Shown: positions 59,234 to 64,000 of the stretch, piece by piece
How the letters are laid out: each line of letters starts with the position of its first letter
How positions within the stretch are numbered: the stretch's first letter is position 1
Assembly: GCF_013410455.1 (NCBI RefSeq)
Contig: NZ_JACCFW010000001.1
Span: 822,929 to 886,928, forward strand
Reading direction: 5' to 3'
DNA: 64,000 bases
Source: Allobranchiibius huperziae
GTDB taxonomy: Bacteria; Actinomycetota; Actinomycetes; Actinomycetales; Dermatophilaceae
Program-made: the position numbers and the translations under genes
Notes under the pieces: model-generated
What the model saw: only the letters and a program-made list of their open reading frames with translations
What the model was told of the DNA's origin: nothing
The model's database searches: none

Positions 59234-59261
59234 TTGCGGCGCGGCAGCCCTCCCGTAAGCT
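59234..59261 (+). promoter_or_regulatory. Putative promoter of the tRNA-fMet gene
   Basis: TTGCGG (59234-59239), a 16-nt spacer and TAAGCT (59256-59261) place the start near 59268, about 5 nt before the tRNA. Confidence 0.5.
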
Positions 59262-59272
59262 GGTGTTACCGA

Positions 59273-59349
59273 CGCGGGGTGGAGCAGCTCGGTAGCTCGC
59301 CGGGCTCATAACCCGGAGGTCGCAGGTTCAAATCCTGCCCCCGCTACCA
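59273..59349 (+). tRNA. Initiator tRNA-Met (CAT)
   Basis: The 77-nt gene folds as a complete cloverleaf with encoded CCA. The anticodon loop CTCATAA is closed by a stem ending in three G-C pairs (CCGGG/CCCGG), and the first acceptor pair is mismatched (C1 against T72). Both are marks of initiator tRNA. The T-loop is GTTCAAATC. The sequence matches the well-known actinobacterial fMet form. Confidence 0.96.
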
Positions 59350-59364
59350 ACGCGTCAACGAGAG

Positions 59365-59400
59365 ATCCCCGGGCCACACGGCCCGGGGATTCTTGCTTTC
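59365..59400 (+). terminator. Intrinsic terminator after tRNA-fMet
   Basis: ATCCCCGGGCC (59365-59375) and GGCCCGGGGAT (59380-59390) form an 11-bp perfect stem with an ACAC loop. TTCTTGCTTTC follows. Confidence 0.9.
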
Positions 59401-59442
59401 TGCTGGTCGGACCGGTCGATCCGTTCGTCCGGTGACGGGCGA

Positions 59443-59730
59443 TCAGGGTTGCTCGGACGGTCTGTCCTCGGGACTGTCCATCGACAGCCGGTGCGCCAAC
59501 AACGCGCCGATACCGGGGATGAAGGTGAGCAGTCGGGCCCGCGAGGAGAAGGGGCCGCTGAAGGAGAGCGCGATGGCGATCAGGTAGGCGCTGCCGTGGA
59601 TCGGACCGACGATGCCCGCGAGTCCGGAAGAACGCGCCGTCGCCAGATTGATCAGCAGAGCCGCCAGGGAGACGGTCTCCACCACCGCCACGATGCCGAA
59701 GGCTCGCCGGGACGGGGGCGCGGGGGTCAC
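59443..59730 (-). CDS. DUF3817-like small membrane protein
   Basis: This 95-residue protein has about three hydrophobic segments (FGIVAVVETVSLAALLINLA, IVGPIHGSAYLIAIALSF, LLTFIPGIGALLAHRL). It contains ETVSLAALLINL and GPIHG, typical of the DUF3817 family. The GTG start overlaps the stop of the upstream gene (GTGA), so the two are coupled. The function is unknown. Confidence 0.8.
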   Translation of the reverse strand: MTPAPPSRRAFGIVAVVETVSLAALLINLATARSSGLAGIVGPIHGSAYLIAIALSFSGPFSSRARLLTFIPGIGALLAHRLSMDSPEDRPSEQP

Positions 59731-60254
59731 CGGTTGACTCCCGTGGTGGAGCCGGGCCGGATGATCATGAGCACCACTACGATGGCCCAGGTCAGCGAGA
59801 AGAGCCCGGTCATCATCCCCAGCCGCGACAAGGTGGCCGGTGCCACGCGTGGCGTGTTCGGAGCCGGAATGTCGGGCTCGGACGCCCGGCCCGGGTCGAG
59901 AGCGGTGAGCACCTGGCGCTGACCCGGCACGATCCGCAGGATCAGCAGCGCGGCCGCCACGGCGGTGAGAAGCATCGAGATCTGCAACCAGACCTGCCCG
60001 AGCGCGTGCATGCGCACCGCGGTCGCGATGCCGAACACCGGCACCACCAGAGCCGGCGCGGCATAGCTGCGGCAGATGCGGTGCATGGCCTGCGCGACCG
60101 CGACAGGGCCCGCGGGATCGCCGCTGTGCCCCGCGCCCGGCCGACCGCCCGCCGCAGCGCGCGCGTACCGCGGGAAGACACTGGCCGCGACCGTCATCGG
60201 CCCGATCAGCACGATCGCCGCCAGCACATGGATGGACAGCAGCAACGCCGTCAT
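59727..60254 (-). CDS. DUF2269-like integral membrane protein
   Basis: This 175-residue protein has about four membrane segments: LLLSIHVLAAIVLIGPMTVAASVFPRYA, APALVVPVFGIATAVRM, ISMLLTAVAAALLILRIV and LFSLTWAIVVVLMIIRP. The opening His in SIHVLAAIVLIG resembles DUF2269 and copper-resistance-D-like integral membrane proteins. GAAGGAGACAGTCC precedes the ATG. It is divergent from a MarR regulator, which is a likely controller. Confidence 0.78.
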   Translation of the reverse strand: MTALLLSIHVLAAIVLIGPMTVAASVFPRYARAAAGGRPGAGHSGDPAGPVAVAQAMHRICRSYAAPALVVPVFGIATAVRMHALGQVWLQISMLLTAVAAALLILRIVPGQRQVLTALDPGRASEPDIPAPNTPRVAPATLSRLGMMTGLFSLTWAIVVVLMIIRPGSTTGVNR

Positions 60255-60282
60255 AGGACTGTCTCCTTCTGTTGCGATGCCA

Positions 60283-60297
60283 GGTTGAAGTTCGACC
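60283..60297. promoter_or_regulatory. Possible MarR operator
   Basis: GGTTGAA (60283-60289) and TTCGACC (60291-60297) form a nearly perfect inverted repeat about one central base. It lies midway between the divergent membrane-protein and marR starts. MarR proteins usually bind such short sites in their own promoter. Confidence 0.4.
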
Positions 60298-60323
60298 GGA
60301 CGTTGGTGTGAAAGGTTGAGGAG

Positions 60324-60818
60324 ATGAGGGACGAGGTCGATGAGGGCGCAGCCGCACGACCGACAGGGCCGACATGGTCAGCGGGGGAGGGCGGGGTCAC
60401 CCCGAACGCCGCGTTCCTGCTGATCGCGATCGGGCGTATGACACGCGAGCGCGCCGAGCGCGAACTCGAGAGTCTCGGTCTGGCCCTGCGGTACGTCTCC
60501 GCTCTGGGGCACCTCGCCCGCGAACCGGGGCTGTCCTACAGCGAATTGGCGCGTCGCGCCGGGATCACGACGCAGAGCATGCAGACGACCTTGCATCATC
60601 TCGAGCAGCGGGCGGCGATCGAGCGCCGCACCCCACCCGGACGCGGCCGCCGCGCCGAGTTGCAACTGACCAGCAACGGACAGGCCCTCCTCGCGCAGGC
60701 ACGAGCCGTTATGGAAGCCATCGATCACGACTTTGGCGAGGTGCTCGGCGAGGGATCGCATGCCACGCTGACCGCCCTGCTCGCCCAGATCGCCCAGGTC
60801 TCCCGGCCCGGCGCCTGA
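60324..60818 (+). CDS. MarR family transcriptional regulator
   Basis: This 164-residue protein has the winged helix-turn-helix of MarR: LRYVSALGHLAREPGLSYSELARRAGITTQSMQTTLHHLEQRAAIERRTPPGRGRRAELQLTSNGQALLAQ. The N-terminal ~25 residues are variable. AAAGG lies 8 nt before the ATG. It probably regulates the divergent two-gene membrane operon 59443-60254 in response to a phenolic or related ligand; this is an inference from gene layout. Confidence 0.88.
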   Translation: MRDEVDEGAAARPTGPTWSAGEGGVTPNAAFLLIAIGRMTRERAERELESLGLALRYVSALGHLAREPGLSYSELARRAGITTQSMQTTLHHLEQRAAIERRTPPGRGRRAELQLTSNGQALLAQARAVMEAIDHDFGEVLGEGSHATLTALLAQIAQVSRPGA

Positions 60819-60913
60819 GTCATCGGGGACGATCCCGATGACTCACCGTGGGGGAGGGCTCGGGCCCGGCCCCACCCGTGCTGCGTCGGCGCCGCCGTCA
60901 GTTGGAACGTCAT
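60725..60913 (-). other. Orphan translation start behind a palindrome: possible gene remnant
   Basis: ATG at 60913 follows GAGGAGAAGTC, an excellent Shine-Dalgarno, and directly faces the palindrome at 60922-60956. The ORF (62 codons, MTFQLTAAPTQHGWGR at the start) has no recognisable family and runs antisense into the end of marR. It looks like the 5' end of a regulated gene whose body was deleted, or a very small gene. Confidence 0.35.
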
Positions 60914-60921
60914 GACTTCTC

Positions 60922-60956
60922 CTCGGCTAGTTACAGTCTGACTGTAACTAGCCGAG
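60922..60956. promoter_or_regulatory. Perfect 16-bp palindrome (regulator operator)
   Basis: CTCGGCTAGTTACAGT (60922-60937) and ACTGTAACTAGCCGAG (60941-60956) are exact inverted repeats around CTG. The core TAGTTACAGTCTGACTGTAA is of TetR/MarR-operator type. It lies in the 255-nt gap between marR and the DHFR-like gene, which otherwise holds only the orphan start and no clear gene. Confidence 0.7.
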
Positions 60957-61073
60957 CGGCACTTGTCACCGGGAGGGGGCGAGGCTCGTACCGCACAGCA
61001 GGTCTTCTCCCCGGCCCGTGAGTGCCCTAGCGTGCAGCGAGCAGCTACTGGCGGGCGCGGACCGGGAGTGACC

Positions 61074-61682
61074 ATGGGCAAGGCAGTCGCCGACATCTCG
61101 ATCTCGCTGGACGGATACGTCACGGCCCCAGGCGTGGATCTGTCGCACGGTCTCGGCATCGACGGTGAGCCGGTGCACGCGTGGGTCCTCGAGGAGCCGC
61201 GTTCGGACGTCGACGAACAGGTCGTCGCGCGCAGCTTCGAGCAGACCGGGGCGGTCGTGATGGGACGGCGCCTCTTCGACATCGTCGACGGGCCGCACGG
61301 CTGGAGCGACGAGGTCGGCTACGGGCACGACCAGGACCAGGCGCTGAGCCCGCCCTGCTTCGTGCTCACCCACGAACCGCCCGCGCATGTACGGCTCACC
61401 GAGAGGTTCCGTTTCGTGACCGAGGGCATGGCGGCCGCCGTCGAGCAGGCCGCGGCGGCGGCCGGGGACAAGGACGTCGTGGTGATGGGCGGCGCCGACG
61501 TCATCGACCAGGCGCTCGCGGCCGGGGTGGTGCAGGAGTTGCGCATCCATCTGTCGCCCGTGCTCTTCGGCGGCGGGACGCGACTCTTCGAGCTGACCGG
61601 CCGAATGGCTCTGGTGCAGCGCGAGGTCACCGTGTCACCGAGGGCGACGCACCTCACCTACGACGTGGTGCGGGCGGGCTGA
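61074..61682 (+). CDS. Dihydrofolate reductase-fold (RibD C-domain) family protein
   Basis: This 202-residue protein has the RibD_C/DHFR-like layout: ADISISLDGYVTAPGVD at the start, GAVVMGRRLFDIVDGPHGW for NADPH binding, KDVVVMGGADVIDQALAAGVVQELRIHLSPVLFGGGTRLFE near the end. Such stand-alone proteins are reductases of unknown substrate. GGGAGTGACC precedes the ATG. The palindrome at 60922-60956 lies about 120 nt upstream and could control it. Confidence 0.9.
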   Translation: MGKAVADISISLDGYVTAPGVDLSHGLGIDGEPVHAWVLEEPRSDVDEQVVARSFEQTGAVVMGRRLFDIVDGPHGWSDEVGYGHDQDQALSPPCFVLTHEPPAHVRLTERFRFVTEGMAAAVEQAAAAAGDKDVVVMGGADVIDQALAAGVVQELRIHLSPVLFGGGTRLFELTGRMALVQREVTVSPRATHLTYDVVRAG

Positions 61683-61688
61683 GCGGAC

Positions 61689-62705
61689 TCAGCGCCAGCC
61701 GAGCGCCGGGGCCAGATGGCGCAGCACGCTGTCCAACACGTGCACGTTGTAGTCGACGCCCAGCTGGTTGGGCACCGTCAGCAGCAGGGTGTCAGCGGCG
61801 GCGATGGCTTCGTCGTCGGCCAGCTCCTTGACGAGCTGCTCCGGCTCGCCGGCGTACGACTTGCCGAATCGCGCGAGACCGCCGTCCAAGTGACCCACCT
61901 GGTCCGTGCTGTGCGTGTCCCGCCAGAAGTACGCGCGGTCCGTCTCGTTGACGATCGGGAAGATGCTGCGGCTGACCGAGACCCGCGGCTCACCGGGGTG
62001 CCCGGCGGACTTCCAGGCGTCCCGGAAGCGTTGGATCTGCTCGGCCTGCAGCTGGTGGAACGGCACGCCGGTGTCCTCGGTGAGGAGCGTGGAACTCATC
62101 AGGTTCATGCCCTGCTCACCGGCCCACTCCGCCGTCGCGCGCGACCCCGCGCCCCACCAGATGCGCTCGCGCAGTCCGGGGGAGTGCGGCTCGATCGGCA
62201 GCAGACCGGGCGGGTTGGGGAACATCGGGCGCGGGTTGGGCTGCGCGAACCCCTTGCCCTGGATGACCTGCAGGAAGGTGCTGGTGTGCTCGCGCGCCAT
62301 CGCGGCGTGGTCGCCGTCCTCCGGCTGGTAGCCGAAGTAGCCGTAGCCCTCGATGACCTGCTCGGGCGATCCCCGGCTGATGCCGAGCTGCAGTCGGCCC
62401 CCCGAGATGAGGTCGGCGGTGGCCGCGTCCTCGGCCATGTAGAGCGGGTTCTCATAGCGCATGTCGATCACGCCGGTGCCGATCTCGATGCGGCTGGTCC
62501 GCGCCCCGACCGCCGCGAGCAGCGGAAACGGAGCCGACAGCTGTCGCGCGAAGTGGTGCACCCGGAAGTACGCACCGTCCGCGCCGATCTCCTCGGCGGC
62601 GACCGCCAGGTCGATCGACTGCGTGAGCACGTCCGCGGCCGAGCGCGTCTGCGACTGTGGCGACGGCGTCCAGTGGCCGAAGGACAAGAAACCGATCTTC
62701 TTCAT
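61689..62705 (-). CDS. LLM-class (luciferase-like) flavin-dependent oxidoreductase
   Basis: This 338-residue TIM-barrel monooxygenase opens MKKIGFLSFGHWTPSP and contains YFRVHHFARQLSAPFPLLAAVGARTSRIEIGTGVIDMRYENPLYMAEDAATADLISGGRLQLGISRGSPEQVIEGY. This is the bacterial luciferase-like pattern for FMN or F420 binding. The substrate is unknown. The start is not well supported by a Shine-Dalgarno; the ATG at 62705 agrees with the family N-terminus. It converges with the DHFR-like gene. Confidence 0.9.
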   Translation of the reverse strand: MKKIGFLSFGHWTPSPQSQTRSAADVLTQSIDLAVAAEEIGADGAYFRVHHFARQLSAPFPLLAAVGARTSRIEIGTGVIDMRYENPLYMAEDAATADLISGGRLQLGISRGSPEQVIEGYGYFGYQPEDGDHAAMAREHTSTFLQVIQGKGFAQPNPRPMFPNPPGLLPIEPHSPGLRERIWWGAGSRATAEWAGEQGMNLMSSTLLTEDTGVPFHQLQAEQIQRFRDAWKSAGHPGEPRVSVSRSIFPIVNETDRAYFWRDTHSTDQVGHLDGGLARFGKSYAGEPEQLVKELADDEAIAAADTLLLTVPNQLGVDYNVHVLDSVLRHLAPALGWR

Positions 62706-62859
62706 GACGGGTAGAACGACGATGCCGGGGTGGGGATTCCTGCACGGTGTCGGTCGTCGATCACCGTTCGCGCATCCGACCGGCATGCTGAGATGGGCGC
62801 TCGACTGCGACCGCCGATGACCGACGACCCCGCGAACCCACCGGCGCAGGAGGAACTCG

Positions 62860-63471
62860 ATGGACAAGACCAGGCTGGAGGCGTTCTCCGACGGTGTCAT
62901 CGCCGTCGCCATCACGTTGCTGGTGATCGACCTGCGGGTGCCCGAACCCGCTCATGACGCCTCTCTCGCGCACCGACTCGGTGAGCAGTGGCCCAACTTC
63001 GCGGCGTACGTCGTCTCGTTCCTCACCATCGGGGTGATCTGGGTCAATCACCACGCCACGCTGCGCCGGCTGCGCGCCGTGGACCGCTCGATCCTCTTCC
63101 TCAACCTCGCCCTGCTGATGACCATCGTCCTGCTGCCCTTCACCACCGCGCTGATGGCGCGCTACCTGCTGGAGGACTCAGGGCGCACCCTCGCCGCGGC
63201 AATCTACGGAGGCTCCCTGCTGCTGATGTCCGCCGTGTTCCTCACGATGAACTGGCATCTGCTGCGGAATCGGACCCACCTGCTCCATGCCGACATCTCA
63301 CCGGCGTATCGGCGGACTGTGCTGTCCCGCAACCTGATCGGTGTAGCGCCCTACCTGCTGGCCACTGCGGCCGCATTCGTGAGCCCCTACCTGACGCTGG
63401 CCATCTCCGCCGCGGTCGCCGTCTACTTCGTGCTCCCGGGCACCACACCGGACACACCCGGCGAGGCGTGA
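62860..63471 (+). CDS. TMEM175-family (DUF1211) potassium-channel-like protein
   Basis: This 203-residue protein has about six membrane helices, the first carrying the family motif RLEAFSDGVIAVAITLLVIDL, where Arg and the FSD triad line the pore in studied bacterial TMEM175 channels. GVIWVNHHATLRRL is the conserved second-helix region. Bacterial members form leak-type potassium channels. GCAGGAGGAACTCG before the ATG is a strong Shine-Dalgarno. It converges with the DksA-like gene: its stop adjoins that gene's stop. Confidence 0.88.
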   Translation: MDKTRLEAFSDGVIAVAITLLVIDLRVPEPAHDASLAHRLGEQWPNFAAYVVSFLTIGVIWVNHHATLRRLRAVDRSILFLNLALLMTIVLLPFTTALMARYLLEDSGRTLAAAIYGGSLLLMSAVFLTMNWHLLRNRTHLLHADISPAYRRTVLSRNLIGVAPYLLATAAAFVSPYLTLAISAAVAVYFVLPGTTPDTPGEA

Positions 63472-63813
63472 TCAGGAATCCTGCGCGGATTCCTCCACCG
63501 TGAGCTCAGCGGTGGGCATCACTTCGAGGCGCTCGTCCGGGATCGGCGTGCCGCTGCGTACGGAGAGGCCGAAGGTGCCGTCCGCCAGGCGCTTCTCGGC
63601 GCGCTCGATGGCGGCCAGGCGGTCGCGCAGGCTCGCGGCGGTGGCGTCATCGACCTCGTCAGCGGCCAGGGGCTGTGCCGAGTCCACGTCGTCGCCGGCG
63701 TCGCCGCGTCCGGTCTCGCGGTCCTGGTCGAGGTTGGAGTCCAGGTGGGTCAGCAGGCTCTGGACCTCGGCCCGTTCTTCCTCGAGCAGGGTTCGCGCGC
63801 GGTCTGCGTCCAT
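63472..63813 (-). CDS. TraR/DksA-like protein without zinc cysteines
   Basis: This 113-residue protein has the DksA coiled-coil layout: helix ARTLLEEERAEVQSLLTHLDSNL, a tip with DxxDxA (DDVDSA), and a return helix ASLRDRLAAIERAEKRLADGTFGLS. At the zinc-finger position it has LSVRSGTPIPDERLEVMPTAE. The PIPxERLE part survives but all four cysteines are absent, and the whole protein has no Cys. Family members bind the RNA polymerase secondary channel. GGAGGTGCACCG precedes the ATG. Confidence 0.85.
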   Translation of the reverse strand: MDADRARTLLEEERAEVQSLLTHLDSNLDQDRETGRGDAGDDVDSAQPLAADEVDDATAASLRDRLAAIERAEKRLADGTFGLSVRSGTPIPDERLEVMPTAELTVEESAQDS

Positions 63814-63938
63814 CGGTGCACCTCCGGTGCGTCGTCGTGCTCCATGCCGCCGAGCCTCACTGCCGCCCGGCGCCGCAGTGCGCCAGACTAGCCCGCTCGC
63901 GTGGGCGCGATCGCGGCCCGTGCGCAGCCGCCGCTGCG

Positions 63939-63944
63939 TAGGCT
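63939..63944 (+). promoter_or_regulatory. Putative leaderless -10 box for the terminal START-like gene
   Basis: TAGGCT lies 7 nt before the ATG at 63952 with no Shine-Dalgarno. Confidence 0.45.
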
Positions 63945-63951
63945 CGCAGCC

Positions 63952-64000
63952 ATGCCGTCGCCGCTGATCGTCTCCGCCAGTCGCGCCATCCCGGTGCCGG
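63952..64000 (+). CDS. Start of a probable SRPBCC-family protein (partial)
   Basis: Only the first 16 codons are inside the window: MPSPLIVSASRAIPVP. A first strand ending in SRAIPVP is how START-like SRPBCC proteins often begin. The call is tentative because the gene leaves the right edge. Confidence 0.4.
   Translation, partial: MPSPLIVSASRAIPVP

Noticed and set aside
56593-59295. 900-residue plus-strand frame shadowing the UPF0182 gene
   Set aside because: Arg/Gly/Ala/His-rich translation with no membrane pattern; the other frame matches UPF0182 throughout.

Overview
The window is chromosomal DNA of a high-GC actinobacterium. SucCD, TatB, WhiB7, a DUF3117 protein, an AdnAB-type helicase-nuclease pair, UvrD2 with a tetracysteine-HRDC tail and a UPF0182 membrane protein occur together, which is typical of the phylum. 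I see no mycolic-acid genes, and the local arrangement looks more like Micrococcales (for example Dermacoccaceae or Intrasporangiaceae relatives) than Mycobacteriales; this placement is an inference. No rRNA, IS element, phage module or CRISPR array is visible. There is one tRNA, initiator tRNA-Met.

Layout. (1) 1-2668: the end of sucC, then sucD, a strong hairpin, a block of four imperfect tandem ~51-bp repeats, and a membrane-anchored lysozyme-like protein with a His/Asp-rich head. (2) 2688-24231: a block matching, from memory, the M. tuberculosis Rv1201c-Rv1232c order: dapD, an aldo/keto reductase, a PIG-V-like mannosyltransferase, dapE, a LOG-family protein, a small DivIVA-domain protein, a START-like protein, tag, a second PIG-V-like protein, enoyl-CoA hydratase, DUF3117, O-methyltransferase, sigE-rseA-htrA-tatB, gnd, a TetR/MFS pair, mrp, DUF1003, an MgtE-N/CBS protein and its partner, and an Xaa-Pro aminopeptidase. 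(3) 24251-29310: lipoprotein and membrane protein, PHP phosphoesterase, RecB-like nuclease, zinc alcohol dehydrogenase, SDR. (4) 29345-59221: a second block matching M. tuberculosis Rv3211-Rv3193c: DEAD helicase, ferritin-like protein, DUF3107, TetR, moeZ, adnA-adnB, phosphotransferase, nudC, uvrD2, whiB7, ABC1 kinase, ThiF/TOMM-like protein, YgjP-like peptidase, NUDIX, DUF2342 protease, moaE, PDZ-S16 protease and UPF0182. An HNH/DUF222 gene and a decayed GNAT acetyltransferase interrupt it. (5) 59273-64000: tRNA-fMet and small accessory genes (membrane proteins, MarR, DHFR-like reductase, luciferase-like monooxygenase, TMEM175-like channel, zinc-less DksA-like protein, start of a START-like gene).

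Functional themes. These are lysine/peptidoglycan precursor synthesis (dapD, dapE), envelope stress (sigE/anti-sigma/HtrA/TatB), DNA break processing and repair (adnAB, uvrD2, tag, RecB-like nuclease) and antibiotic-stress control (whiB7). The most informative regulatory element is the ~440-nt whiB7 leader. It carries an AT-rich WhiB7-type promoter, an upstream ORF with a strong ribosome-binding site, an intrinsic terminator and possible mutually exclusive hairpins. A second window-wide pattern is a TANNNT box 6-7 nt upstream of about 19 start codons, most of which lack a good Shine-Dalgarno. This points to frequent leaderless translation and helps fix several starts.
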